Shown in pieces: positions 18,318 through 27,031 of a DNA stretch of 64,000 bases. The DNA comes from Candidatus Eremiobacterota bacterium. Its GTDB lineage: Bacteria; Vulcanimicrobiota; Vulcanimicrobiia; Vulcanimicrobiales; Vulcanimicrobiaceae. Each line of letters starts with the position of its first letter. Positions within the stretch are counted from its first letter, which is position 1. The DNA lies in the NCBI GenBank assembly GCA_019235885.1, contig JAFAKB010000026.1:27365-91364 (forward strand). The letters run 5' to 3'. Position numbers and translations under genes: made by a program. The notes under the pieces were generated by a model. It was not told the DNA's origin and searched no databases. It was given only the letters and a program-made list of their open reading frames with translations.

Positions 18318-18472
18318 ACGAACGGAAGGACGCCGACCGGGAGGACGCGGAGTCCCTGAACGCATGTGAGCGGGATGCAAGCGACGAGTCAGATGAGATC
18401 GAAACGCTCTGGAAGCGTGGTGCCTTCGCGGCGCCTCCAAAAATGAAAACGACAAGGGTCTATTACAACTGA
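18314..18472 (+). CDS. 52-aa acidic small protein coupled to the membrane protein
   Basis: Starts within the stop of the membrane-protein gene (ATGA) with CAGGAGCGAG as ribosome site. 52 residues: a highly charged N-terminal half (MNERKDADREDAESLN and on) and a C-terminal part with LWKRGAFAAPPKMK. No recognised domain. The tight coupling and shared low G+C suggest the two proteins act together, for example as a membrane effector with a small regulator; this is inference. Confidence 0.55.
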   Translation: MNERKDADREDAESLNACERDASDESDEIETLWKRGAFAAPPKMKTTRVYYN

Positions 18473-18595
18473 CAGCGGGCGCCGCGGCGGGCCGAACGAC
18501 CAAACCTGACCGCCGACGACGCACGTTCCGGGCGCCGAGAATGCTTGTCGCTGGTCACTGCCGGGAGCAGTTCGACCGGTGGCGTAGTACCGCGC

Positions 18596-19873
18596 ATGAT
18601 CTTCCAGCCCGAGTACGAGACGCTCGAACGGCCCGCGCTCGAGGCTCTCCAGCTCGAGCGGCTGCAGGCGCTGGTCGAACGGCTGCGCGGCGCGAACGAG
18701 ATCTACCGCGAGCGCTTGCGCGGCGTCGCCGCGCCGCGTTCGCTCGAAGAGCTCGCGGAACTGCCCTTCAGCACCAAAGCCGACATGCGCGACGCCTACC
18801 CGCTCGGGCTGCTCGCAGTCTCGCCGGAGCGGCTCGCGAGGATTCACGCCTCGTCGGGAACGACCGGCAATCCCACCATCGGCGCGTACACCGAAGAAGA
18901 TATCCGGATCTTCAACGAGGTCGTCGCGCGCTGTTTCGCGGCCGGCGGGATTCAGCCGGGCGAAATGTTTCAGGTCGCGTGGGGTTACGGCTTGTTCACC
19001 GGCGGGCTCGGCGGCCACGGCGGCTGCGAGGCGCTCGGCGCCTGCGCAATTCCCGCCTCCAGCGGGAACACGGCGCGGCAGCTGCAGCTGCTGTGCGATC
19101 TGCCGGTCGTCGGGATCGGCTGCACGCCTTCGTACGCGCTCGTCCTCGCCGAGCGGCTGCGCGCGGAGAAGCGCACGGCGAAAGCGCTGAAGTACGCGAT
19201 CTGCGGCGCCGAAGCGTGGACGCGCGAGATGCGCGCGGAGCTGGAAGAGCTCTTCGGAGTGACCGCGACGAACATCTACGGGCTGACCGAGATCATCGGC
19301 CCGGGCGTCGCGCAAGAGTGCCTGGAAAAGCAAGGCCTGCACGTTCAGGAAGATCACTTCCTGGCCGAGATCATCGATCCGGAGACGGGCCGGCCGCTGG
19401 CCGACGGCGAGCGCGGCGAGCTGGTGCTGACCACGCTCACGCGCGAGGCGATGCCGGTGCTGCGCTACCGCACGCGCGACCTCACCTCGATCGTGCGCGA
19501 GACGTGCGCCTGCGGGCGAACGACCGCGCGCATCGACTGGTTCACCGGGCGGGTCGACGACATGCTGGTCATCCGCGGCGTCAACGTCTTTCCCTCGGCG
19601 ATCGAAGAAGTGCTCCTGCGCTTCCCGGAGCTCTCGCCGAACTACCGCATCTTCGTCGACCGGCCGCCGAACGGGCTCGACACGCTGCTGGTCGAGGTGG
19701 AGCACCACTCCGGCGCGGCGATCGGCGACGCCGACGCGTTCGCGCGCGCGGTCGCGAAGCGGCTCTCGGAGACGCTGCTGGTCTCGCTGCAGGCGCGCGT
19801 CGTAACCCCGGGGACGATCGAGCGGATCGAAGCCGGCAAAGCGAAACGCGTCATCGACCGGAGAACGAGCTGA
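18596..19873 (+). CDS. paaK: Phenylacetate-CoA ligase
   Basis: 425 residues from the ATG at 18596. AMP-forming adenylate ligase that activates phenylacetate or a related aryl acid to its CoA thioester. The phosphate-binding loop SSGTTGNPT is near 83-91; the YGLTEIIGPGV motif and a Cys-containing CACGRT strip near 310 are typical of PaaK. The C-terminal domain has the GRVDDMLVIRGVNVFPS hinge. It is first in a run with two enoyl-CoA hydratase genes. The ring epoxidase genes paaABCDE are not in this window, so the natural acid may differ from phenylacetate. Confidence 0.9.
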   Translation: MIFQPEYETLERPALEALQLERLQALVERLRGANEIYRERLRGVAAPRSLEELAELPFSTKADMRDAYPLGLLAVSPERLARIHASSGTTGNPTIGAYTEEDIRIFNEVVARCFAAGGIQPGEMFQVAWGYGLFTGGLGGHGGCEALGACAIPASSGNTARQLQLLCDLPVVGIGCTPSYALVLAERLRAEKRTAKALKYAICGAEAWTREMRAELEELFGVTATNIYGLTEIIGPGVAQECLEKQGLHVQEDHFLAEIIDPETGRPLADGERGELVLTTLTREAMPVLRYRTRDLTSIVRETCACGRTTARIDWFTGRVDDMLVIRGVNVFPSAIEEVLLRFPELSPNYRIFVDRPPNGLDTLLVEVEHHSGAAIGDADAFARAVAKRLSETLLVSLQARVVTPGTIERIEAGKAKRVIDRRTS

Positions 19874-19874
19874 G

Positions 19875-20627
19875 ATGGAAGAGATCGTCCTGACCGAACG
19901 CCCGCACGAGCACGTCGCGCTGGTGCGGCTGAACCGGCCCAAGGTGCTCAACGCGCTTTCGAACGAGCTCGCCGACAAGCTCGCGACCGCGCTCGAGGCG
20001 CTCGACGCCAACGGTGTCACGCGCGCAATCGTGCTGACCGGTGATGAGCGCGCCTTCGCGGCCGGTGCCGACATCGCCGAGTTCGCCGCCGAAGGGCCGC
20101 GCCTCGAGGTGTGGGACCGGCTGTGGTCGGTCGGCCTTCCGCTGATCGCGGCGGTGCGCGGCGTCGCGCTCGGCGGCGGGCTGGAGCTTGCGATGTCGTG
20201 CGATCTGATGGTCGCCGCCGACGACGCGCGCTTGGGACAGCCGGAGATCAACCTCGGCGTGATGCCGGGCGCCGGCGGAACGCAGCGGCTAACCCGCGCG
20301 GTCGGCAAGACGCTCGCCGCCGAGATGATCCTGCTCGGGCGCGAGCTGAGCGGGCGCGAAGCGGAAGCGCACGGGCTCGCGAACCGCGCCGTCCCGCCCG
20401 AGCGCGTCCTCCCCGTCGCGCTCGAGCTCGCCAAAGAGATCGCGAAGAAGGCCCCGCAAGCGGTGCGCGCGGCGAAGCGCGCGATCGGCCGCGCGTTCGA
20501 GGACTCGCTGCACGCCGGTTTGGTCGACGAGCGGCGCGCGTTCTACGCGCTTCTGCAAACCGAGGACGCCCGCGAAGGCGTCACCGCGTTTCTGGAAAAG
20601 CGCAAGCCGGCATGGAGCGGACGCTGA
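19875..20627 (+). CDS. Enoyl-CoA hydratase
   Basis: 250-residue crotonase-family hydratase. Oxyanion-hole segments FAAGADIAEF (about 56-65) and ALGGGLELAMSCD (about 98-110); the catalytic Glu lies in QPEINLGVMPGAGGTQRL, as in PaaF/EchA-type hydratases. It hydrates trans-2-enoyl-CoA during beta-oxidation-like steps. It begins 1 nt after paaK and its stop overlaps the next start (TGATG). A role as 2,3-dehydroadipyl-CoA hydratase (PaaF) is suggested by the neighbours but not proven. Confidence 0.88.
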   Translation: MEEIVLTERPHEHVALVRLNRPKVLNALSNELADKLATALEALDANGVTRAIVLTGDERAFAAGADIAEFAAEGPRLEVWDRLWSVGLPLIAAVRGVALGGGLELAMSCDLMVAADDARLGQPEINLGVMPGAGGTQRLTRAVGKTLAAEMILLGRELSGREAEAHGLANRAVPPERVLPVALELAKEIAKKAPQAVRAAKRAIGRAFEDSLHAGLVDERRAFYALLQTEDAREGVTAFLEKRKPAWSGR

Positions 20628-21430
20628 TGGATCGCACGCCAAAGCAGCCCGTCGACCACCGCGCCGAAACCGCGGACGGCGTCGCGACGATCACCCTGGC
20701 GCGGCCGCAGTCGTACAACGCCCTGACCGCGGATCTGCTGGAGTCGCTGCTCGCGACGTTTCGCGCGCTCGAGCGCGACGCCGGGGTGCGCGCGATCGTG
20801 CTGACCGGCGAAGGGAAAGGGTTCTGCGCGGGCCAGGCGCTCGACGATCCGCGCACGCTTCCGCCGGGCGGGAAGCCCGACCTCGGCGCGACGGTGGAGC
20901 GCCGCTACGGCCCGCTGCTGCTGAAAATTCTCACCATCGAAAAGCCGGTGATCGCGGCGGTGAACGGCGTCGCCGCGGGCGCCGGAATGGGGCTCGCGTG
21001 CGCGTGCGACTTCCGGATCGTCGCCGAGAGCGCGTCGTTCACGACCGCGTTCGTGAAGATCGGGCTCGTCCCCGACAGCGGCCTCTCGCTCACGCTCCCG
21101 AAGCTGATCGGGTACGCGAAAGCGCTCGAGCTGTGCATGCTCTCCGACAAGATCGACGCCGCGCGCGCCGACGCGCTCGGCCTGTGCACGAAGGTCGTGC
21201 CGCTCGAGCGCTGTCTCGCCGAGGCGCAGTCGCTCGCCGCGACGCTCGCAAAAGGACCGCGCGCGCTCGGCTTGATCAAGCGCGAGCTGATTCGCAACGG
21301 GCTCGGCGAGGTGCAGCACGCGCTCGCGTACGAGGCGCACCTGCAGAGCGTCGCCGGCGCGACCGAGGACTTCGCCGAAGGGCTCGCGGCGTTCGCCGGC
21401 AAGCGCGCGCCGAAGTTTCGCGGCGCGTAG
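20627..21430 (+). CDS. Enoyl-CoA hydratase/isomerase, PaaG-like
   Basis: 267 residues from the ATG at 20627; an alternative in-frame ATG is at 20612. Crotonase superfamily member with FCAGQALDDP (about 63-72) and AAGAGMGLACACD, plus an Asp-containing VPDSGLSLTLPK in place of the hydratase Glu. That pattern is typical of PaaG (1,2-epoxyphenylacetyl-CoA isomerase) and related isomerases. It forms a translationally coupled pair with the preceding hydratase. The Asp signature makes an isomerase more likely than a hydratase. Confidence 0.85.
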   Translation: MDRTPKQPVDHRAETADGVATITLARPQSYNALTADLLESLLATFRALERDAGVRAIVLTGEGKGFCAGQALDDPRTLPPGGKPDLGATVERRYGPLLLKILTIEKPVIAAVNGVAAGAGMGLACACDFRIVAESASFTTAFVKIGLVPDSGLSLTLPKLIGYAKALELCMLSDKIDAARADALGLCTKVVPLERCLAEAQSLAATLAKGPRALGLIKRELIRNGLGEVQHALAYEAHLQSVAGATEDFAEGLAAFAGKRAPKFRGA

Positions 21431-21446
21431 CGCACGCGACGAGACG

Positions 21447-22376
21447 ATGAAGATCGGAATCGTCGGCGCCGGCGCGATCGGCTTGACGCTCGGCGCCGCG
21501 CTCGCGAAAGCGCACGACGTGCTGGTGCTCGCACGCCGCGCCGCGACGGCGGAGCTGCTCGCGCGCGACGGGATCACGGTCGCCGGCGAGGCCGAGGCCA
21601 AGCAGGTTCGGGTACACGCGACGATCGAGCCGGAGCGTTTCGCGGACCGCGACGCCGTGCTCGTCGCGGTGAAAGCCTACGCGACCGCCGACTCGCTCGC
21701 GCCGCTGCGCGGCGTGCTGCCGGCCCACGCGCTCGTCGCCTCGGTGCAGAACGGGATCGACAACGCCGCGCACGCGCGCGCCGCGCTGCCGGAGAACCGG
21801 GTGATCGCCGGTTCCACGATGCAGGGCGCGATCTCGCTGGGCGAAGGCCGCGTGCGCGTCGTCAACCGCGGCGAGACGACCTTCGCGCGCGACGACCGCG
21901 CGCTGCCGACCAGCTTCGATCTCGCCCACGCGTTTATCGAGGCCGGGCTCGAGGCGCGCGTCGTGGACGACGTCGAGCCCGTGCTGTGGCGCAAGCTGCT
22001 CGTCAACGCCGCGCTCAACCCGCTCGGCGCGCTCGCCGCGCGCACGAACGGCGCCGTCGCGACCGATCCGGACCTCGCCCCGCTCGCTGAGATCCTCGCC
22101 GCCGAAGCGGCCGCGGTCGCCGCGTCGGAAGGCGTCGAGGCCGGCGACCCCTGGGGGACGGTCGAAGCAGCGGCGCGAGCCTCGGCGGCGAACCGGAACT
22201 CGATGCTCCAGGATTTGGACGCCGGCCGCCCGACCGAGATCGACGCGATCTCCGGCGCGATCCTCCGGCGCGCCCGCGCGCACGGAATCGCCGTGCCGCT
22301 GACCGAGACGATGCTGCGGCTGGTGCGCGGCCGCGAGCGCTCCGCGCTCAGGGCCGGCCACGGAGACGAGCCGTGA
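21447..22376 (+). CDS. panE: 2-dehydropantoate 2-reductase
   Basis: 309 residues. NADPH-dependent reduction of ketopantoate to pantoate in the vitamin B5/coenzyme A pathway. N-terminal Rossmann motif GIVGAGAIGLTLG, the VAVKAYAT strip near 70, catalytic Lys in WRKLLVNAALNPLGAL near 180 and the C-terminal helical domain. The stop overlaps the GTG of panB, so reductase and hydroxymethyltransferase are made together, here downstream of CoA-thioester genes. Confidence 0.92.
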   Translation: MKIGIVGAGAIGLTLGAALAKAHDVLVLARRAATAELLARDGITVAGEAEAKQVRVHATIEPERFADRDAVLVAVKAYATADSLAPLRGVLPAHALVASVQNGIDNAAHARAALPENRVIAGSTMQGAISLGEGRVRVVNRGETTFARDDRALPTSFDLAHAFIEAGLEARVVDDVEPVLWRKLLVNAALNPLGALAARTNGAVATDPDLAPLAEILAAEAAAVAASEGVEAGDPWGTVEAAARASAANRNSMLQDLDAGRPTEIDAISGAILRRARAHGIAVPLTETMLRLVRGRERSALRAGHGDEP

Positions 22377-23179
22377 GCCGCCGGATCGGCGCGGCGGAGA
22401 TCGCCGCGCGCAAAGGCGCCGCCTTTCCCGTCGTCACCGCGTACGACGCGCCGTTCGCGCGCTGCGCCGAGGAGGCCGGGATCGACGTGATCTTGGTCGG
22501 TGACTCGCTCGGCATGGTCGTGCTCGGCTACGACTCGACGGCGCCGGTCGAGTTGAACGACATGATTCGCCATTGCGGAGCGGCGGTGCGCGGAACGCAG
22601 CGCGCGCACGTGATCGCCGATCTGCCGTTCGGGACGTACGAAGCCTCGGACGAGCTGGCGGTCGCGAGCGCGACCGAGCTGGTGAAACGCGGCCGCGCCT
22701 CCTCGGTGAAGCTCGAGGGCGGGGTCAACGCAGCCGCGCGCATCCGGGCGATCGTGCGCAGCGGCATCCCGGTCTGCGCGCACATCGGCGTGCTGCCGCA
22801 AACTGCCTCGCTGGGCAGCGGATTTCGCCTCAAGCGCGAGCGAGAGCGGCTCGTGCGCGACGCCGACGCGGTCGCCGAAGCGGGCGCGTTCGCGGTGGTG
22901 CTCGAGATGGTGGAAGACACGCTCGCGGCGGAGATCACGCAGCGCAGCCCGATCCCGACGATCGGAATCGGCGCCGGACCGAGTTGCGACGGCCAAGTGC
23001 TGGTGCTGCACGACCTGCTCGGGCTCTATCCCGACGCCCCGCCGTTCGCGAAACGGTACGCGAACCTGGGCGAAGCCGCGACCGGCGCGCTGCGCGCGTA
23101 CGCCGACGACGTCCGGGCGCACGCGTTTCCGCCGGCGCGCGTGAAGATCGCCCACGACGGGAACGGCTATCGTCCCTGA
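22373..23179 (+). CDS. panB: 3-methyl-2-oxobutanoate hydroxymethyltransferase
   Basis: 268 residues, GTG start overlapping the panE stop. Transfers a hydroxymethyl group from methylene-tetrahydrofolate to 2-oxoisovalerate to form ketopantoate. Metal- and substrate-binding strips are VTAYDAPFA (about 20), VGDSLGMVVLGYDST (about 42), SVKLEGG, and IGIGAGPSCDGQVLV with the Asp-Gly-Gln signature near 200. Its substrate 2-oxoisovalerate is also the valine-derived keto acid of the dehydrogenase operon at 31-34 kb. Confidence 0.94.
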   Translation: MSRRIGAAEIAARKGAAFPVVTAYDAPFARCAEEAGIDVILVGDSLGMVVLGYDSTAPVELNDMIRHCGAAVRGTQRAHVIADLPFGTYEASDELAVASATELVKRGRASSVKLEGGVNAAARIRAIVRSGIPVCAHIGVLPQTASLGSGFRLKRERERLVRDADAVAEAGAFAVVLEMVEDTLAAEITQRSPIPTIGIGAGPSCDGQVLVLHDLLGLYPDAPPFAKRYANLGEAATGALRAYADDVRAHAFPPARVKIAHDGNGYRP

Positions 23180-23227
23180 CCCCTCCCACGGAGGGCACCC
23201 GGGCGTGTGCGCCGTAAGGTGAACGTC

Positions 23228-24160
23228 ATGTACCTTCGCAGGATCGCGTTCTTTTCGTTGGTCGCGCTGTTGGTCGCGCCGGCTGCCGCTTCGGCGGAGT
23301 TCGACAACACCGTCCCGTGGCGGAACCTGAGCACGAACGCGCCGCTGGTGATCACGCGGACGTCGACCTGGTTCAACTCGGACGGAACGATCCGGTTGTG
23401 CGTGAACTTCCGCAACGTCTCGAACAAGGCCGCCTCGCGCGCGCGCATCACCTTCGAGTTCGACGACTCGTTCGACCGCCCGCTGCGCGACGCGGTCCTC
23501 GAGCGCTCCGGCTCGTTCGGGCCCGGAATCCTGATCGAAGGGAAGATGGACGTGCTCGGCGGCAACACCGACTCGTTCAACAACTGCGTCGACCGCGTCC
23601 AAGGCACTTCGATCAAGCCGAGGATCGAAAAGATCGACGTCACGGACGTCATCTTCGAAGACGGCACGCGCTGGAAGAAAGGCGAGCCGTTCGTGCGGGC
23701 GTTCGACAACGGCGGCAACCGCGTCATCGCCACCACGACGCCGGGCGCGAGCCCGAGCCCCGGGCCGGCCGGATCCGCTCCGGTCGTCACGATCAGCGGC
23801 GCGACGGCGACCGGCGGGATGGTTGGACCGGCGGGCGCGCTGTACGGCACGATCGCTTGGGTGCCGGGCTCGCGAACCGCGTACGGCGTCGCGACCGACC
23901 AGCAGTCGCAGGACCAGGCCGACTTCGCCGCCATGACGCTCTGCACGAAGTTCACCAACGGCGCCGGCGGCTGCAAGCCGGTCGAGCGCATGACGGGTAC
24001 GTCAAAGTGCGCGGCGATCGCGACCGACGGAACCCACATCGCGACGGCGCACGGCGGCGACTCCGGCTCGACGATTCAGGCGGTCCTGACGCTGCTCGCG
24101 CAAGAGGGCGGCACGGTCGATGCGAACAGCGTCGTTGCGAGCAAGTGCAACTCACACTGA
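23228..24160 (+). CDS. Secreted two-domain protein with C-terminal DUF4189-like domain
   Basis: 310 residues from the ATG at 23228, preceded by AAGGTGA. Signal peptide (about 1-24, ending AAASAEF); an N-terminal beta domain (about 25-165) with IRLCVNFRNVSNKAASRARITF, two Cys and a closing IFEDGTRW; a Pro/Ser linker; and a C-terminal domain (about 185-310) with the YGTIAWVPG...AYGVATDQQSQDQAD pattern and three Cys, as in DUF4189. The N-terminal domain recurs alone in the 52438-52863 protein. Probably extracytoplasmic and disulphide-stabilised; function unknown. Confidence 0.75.
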   Translation: MYLRRIAFFSLVALLVAPAAASAEFDNTVPWRNLSTNAPLVITRTSTWFNSDGTIRLCVNFRNVSNKAASRARITFEFDDSFDRPLRDAVLERSGSFGPGILIEGKMDVLGGNTDSFNNCVDRVQGTSIKPRIEKIDVTDVIFEDGTRWKKGEPFVRAFDNGGNRVIATTTPGASPSPGPAGSAPVVTISGATATGGMVGPAGALYGTIAWVPGSRTAYGVATDQQSQDQADFAAMTLCTKFTNGAGGCKPVERMTGTSKCAAIATDGTHIATAHGGDSGSTIQAVLTLLAQEGGTVDANSVVASKCNSH

Positions 24161-24167
24161 AAACCCT

Positions 24168-24190
24168 GTCACCCTGAGCTTGTCGAAGGG
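24168..24190 (-). repeat. Dispersed 23-bp repeat between convergent genes
   Basis: Reverse-oriented copy of the CTTCGACAAGCTCAGGATGA family (ending CAGGGTGAC on the minus strand) in the 48-bp gap between two convergent genes. CCCT/AGGG ends could form a small hairpin. Confidence 0.8.
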
Positions 24191-24208
24191 CGACCGAACG
24201 ACGTCGTC

Positions 24209-25402
24209 CTAGAGCCGCTCGAAGATCGTCGCGATTCCCTGGCCCATTCCGATGCACATCGTCGCCAAGCCGTAGCGGCCGCCGCGGCGCTTCAGCTCGT
24301 GCAGCAGCGTCGTCGCGATGCGCGCGCCGCTGCAGCCGAGCGGGTGGCCGAGCGCGATCGCGCCGCCGTTGACGTTGACGATCGCCGGGTCGATCCCGAG
24401 CTCCTTGACGCAGGCGACGCTCTGCGCGGCGAACGCTTCGTTCAGCTCGACCAAGTCGAGATCGCGAACGTCGAGCTTCGCGCGCGCGAGCGCTTTGCGC
24501 GTCGCGCCGATCGGGCCGATCCCCATCACGCTCGGATCGACGCCGAACGTCGCCGACGTCACCACCCGCGCGAGCGGCTGCCAGCCGCGCTGCTCCGCCG
24601 CCTCGGCGCTGCACAGCAGCAGCGCCGCGGCGCCGTCGTTGAGCGGTGAGGAGTTGCCGGCCGTCACCGTCCCGTTCGCCTTGAACGCAGGCTTCAAGTT
24701 CGCCAGCGCTTCGAGCGTCGTCTCGGGGCGCGGCGGCTCGTCCTGGGTCATCTCGTAGCTCTTCTTCCCCTGCTCGACGCGCACCGGGACGAGCTCCGCG
24801 CCGAACTTTCCGCTCGCGACGGCGGCCTTGCACTTCATCTGGCTCTCGTAGGCGAAGCGGTCCTGGTCTTCGCGCGTCACGCCGAACTGCTCCGCGACCT
24901 TTTCCGCCGTCTCGCCGAGCGTGAGCGGCGGGTACATCGCGGCGAGCCGCGGGTTCACCATGCGGTTGCCCAGCGTCGTGTCGTGGATGTCCGGCGCGCG
25001 GTCGTACGGCTTCTCGGACTTGAGGATCACGAACGGCGCGCGCGTCATCGACTCGGCGCCGCCGGCGACCGCGACGTCGATCACGCCGGCCGCGATCGCA
25101 TGGTAGGCCGAGTTCAGCGCTTGCAGCCCGCTGCCGCAGAGCCGGTTCAGCGTCGTGCCGGGGACGCTCGGCGGGAGGCCCGCGAGCAGGCTCGCCATCC
25201 GGCCCCCGTTGCGGCAGTCCTCGCCGGCCTGGTTCGCCGCGCCCCAGAAGAGGTCGTCGAGCGACTCGGGGTCGAGCTTGGTGCGCTCCACCAGGGCGCG
25301 GATCGCGTACGAGGCGAGGTCGTCGGGGCGAACGGGGGCGAGGGCGCCGCCGTACCGCCCGATCGGCGTGCGGAGCGCGTCGACAACAACTGCGTGGGCC
25401 AT
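24209..25402 (-). CDS. Acetyl-CoA acyltransferase (thiolase)
   Basis: 397-residue degradative-type thiolase. Nucleophilic Cys in NRLCGSGLQALN (about 88), His in GGAIALGHPLGCSGAR (about 350) and the second Cys in MCIGMGQG (about 383). It cleaves 3-oxoacyl-CoA with CoA to give acetyl-CoA, as in PaaJ/PcaF/FadA. It is convergent to the paa-like run, which could supply hydratase and isomerase activities. No 3-hydroxyacyl-CoA dehydrogenase is next to it. PaaJ-type 3-oxoadipyl-CoA thiolase is plausible but unproven. Confidence 0.92.
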   Translation of the reverse strand: MAHAVVVDALRTPIGRYGGALAPVRPDDLASYAIRALVERTKLDPESLDDLFWGAANQAGEDCRNGGRMASLLAGLPPSVPGTTLNRLCGSGLQALNSAYHAIAAGVIDVAVAGGAESMTRAPFVILKSEKPYDRAPDIHDTTLGNRMVNPRLAAMYPPLTLGETAEKVAEQFGVTREDQDRFAYESQMKCKAAVASGKFGAELVPVRVEQGKKSYEMTQDEPPRPETTLEALANLKPAFKANGTVTAGNSSPLNDGAAALLLCSAEAAEQRGWQPLARVVTSATFGVDPSVMGIGPIGATRKALARAKLDVRDLDLVELNEAFAAQSVACVKELGIDPAIVNVNGGAIALGHPLGCSGARIATTLLHELKRRGGRYGLATMCIGMGQGIATIFERL

Positions 25403-25450
25403 CTCAGCCGCACCACGTTCGCGCGCGGGGAGACGGCGCCTCGCGGAGCG

Positions 25451-25666
25451 TCAGCGCGAGGAGACCGGCCGAACCCGCGCGCGGTGCAGCTCGACGACCG
25501 GCCCGTGCCGCCAGGCCGACTCCAGCAGGCGCGCCTTCTTGCAGGCGCAGTAGCTCTTCAGGTGCGCGGTGCGCGGAAAAGCACCGAGAAACGCCGCACA
25601 CCCGTGCGCGTCATGCAGCCGAAATGAATGGCCGCACGAGCACGAAATTTCGGTCGGCTCGGTCAT
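25451..25666 (-). CDS. Small zinc-ribbon-like protein
   Basis: 71 residues with a spaced Cys/His pattern: CSCGHSFRLH, HGCAAF and CACKK, giving at least five Cys and three His in positions typical of small zinc-binding proteins. No long hydrophobic segment. No ribosome site is visible before the ATG, so it may be leaderless or translated from a transcript starting very near. It lies 48 nt upstream of the thiolase gene on the same strand. Function unknown. Confidence 0.6.
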   Translation of the reverse strand: MTEPTEISCSCGHSFRLHDAHGCAAFLGAFPRTAHLKSYCACKKARLLESAWRHGPVVELHRARVRPVSSR

Positions 25667-25786
25667 CGGAGGAACAGCATAGCGCCGCGGCGCGCTCGCG
25701 TCGGCCCGCTACCGCACCGTCCGCCGGCCGATTTTCGGGGCTGGTCGGGGGGCGTTCGGGCGCGCGGCGGTCGAACGGTCGGCAGC

Positions 25787-27031
25787 ATGGCGACGATGAA
25801 CGTGCGATGCTGCATCGCGGGCGGCGGCCCGGCCGGGATGATGCTCGGCTTCCTGCTGGCCCGGGCCGGCGTCGAGATCGCCGTGCTCGAGAAGCACGCG
25901 GACTTTCTGCGCGACTTCCGGGGCGACACGGTGCACCCGTCGACGCTCGAGGTCATGGGCGAGCTGGGCCTGCTCGACGACTTTCTCAAGCTCCCGCACA
26001 CCGAGGTCAGCACGATCGGCGGCATGGTCAACGACGTCGCGGTCGAGATCGCCGATCTGCGCCCGCTGCGAACGCGCTGCAACTTCATCGCCCTCATGCC
26101 GCAATGGGATTTCTTGAACTTCTTGGCGGAGCGCGGCGCGCGGTATGCGACGTTCCGCGTGCTCATGCGCGCGGAAGTGACGGAGCTCATCCTCGAGGGC
26201 GGGCGCGTCGCGGGGGTTCGCGCCGCCACTCCGGACGGGCCGTTGGAGGTCCGAGCCGACCTCGTGGTCGGCGCCGACGGCCGGCATTCGACCGTGCGCG
26301 CGCGAGCCGGCTTCGCGGTGCAGGATCTCGGCGCGCCGATCGACGTGCTGTGGATGCGGCTGCCGAAACACGCCGACGACCCGATCTCGCGGTTCGGATA
26401 CTTCGAGGCGGGACGGCTGCTGGTGACGCTCGACCGCGGCGACTACTGGCAGTGCGCGTACGTCATCGCGAAAGGCGGCTTCGCCGCGCTGCAGGCCCGT
26501 GGGCTTCAGACGCTGCGCGAGGAGATCGTCGCGCTCGCGCCGTTCCTTCGCGAGCGGGTCGAGCAATTGCACGACTGGGACGACGTGAAGCTGCTGACGG
26601 TCGTCGTCGACCGCCTTTCGCGCTGGTACCGGCCGGGGCTGCTGTGCATCGGCGACGCCGCGCACGCGATGTCGCCGATGGGCGGCGTCGGGATCAACCT
26701 CGCCATCCAGGACGCCGTCGCCACCGCGAACATCCTGGCCCAGCCGCTTTCGACCGGGAGCGTGACCGAACGCGATCTGCGCGCGGTGCAGCGGCGGCGA
26801 ACGTTTCCGATGCGCGCGATCCAGGCGATGCAGGTGTTCGTCGCCGGCCGCGCGTTCCGCAACATCGGCGCAGCGCAGCCCGGGCCTTCGCGACCCGGCT
26901 GGGTTCCCTGGCCGGTGCGGCTGCTGCTGCGCTTTCCGTTCCTGCGGCGGTTGCCGGCGTGGTTCATCGGCGTCGGCCCGCGCCCCGAGCACGTCCGCAC
27001 GCCGGAGCGCGCTACACCGCGATCCGGGTAG
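25787..27031 (+). CDS. FAD-dependent monooxygenase (PHBH fold)
   Basis: 414 residues from the ATG at 25787. N-terminal FAD-binding Rossmann motif IAGGGPAGMMLG (about 8-19), the VVGADGRHSTVR DG motif (about 157-168) and the GDAAHAMSPMGGVGINLAIQ FAD/ribityl motif (about 286). This is the class A flavoprotein hydroxylase pattern; such enzymes use NAD(P)H and O2 to hydroxylate aromatics or related substrates. The C-terminus is hydrophobic and basic (WPVRLLLRFPFLRRLP), suggesting membrane contact. It overlaps the convergent dehydrogenase gene by 20 nt. Substrate unknown. Confidence 0.85.
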   Translation: MATMNVRCCIAGGGPAGMMLGFLLARAGVEIAVLEKHADFLRDFRGDTVHPSTLEVMGELGLLDDFLKLPHTEVSTIGGMVNDVAVEIADLRPLRTRCNFIALMPQWDFLNFLAERGARYATFRVLMRAEVTELILEGGRVAGVRAATPDGPLEVRADLVVGADGRHSTVRARAGFAVQDLGAPIDVLWMRLPKHADDPISRFGYFEAGRLLVTLDRGDYWQCAYVIAKGGFAALQARGLQTLREEIVALAPFLRERVEQLHDWDDVKLLTVVVDRLSRWYRPGLLCIGDAAHAMSPMGGVGINLAIQDAVATANILAQPLSTGSVTERDLRAVQRRRTFPMRAIQAMQVFVAGRAFRNIGAAQPGPSRPGWVPWPVRLLLRFPFLRRLPAWFIGVGPRPEHVRTPERATPRSG

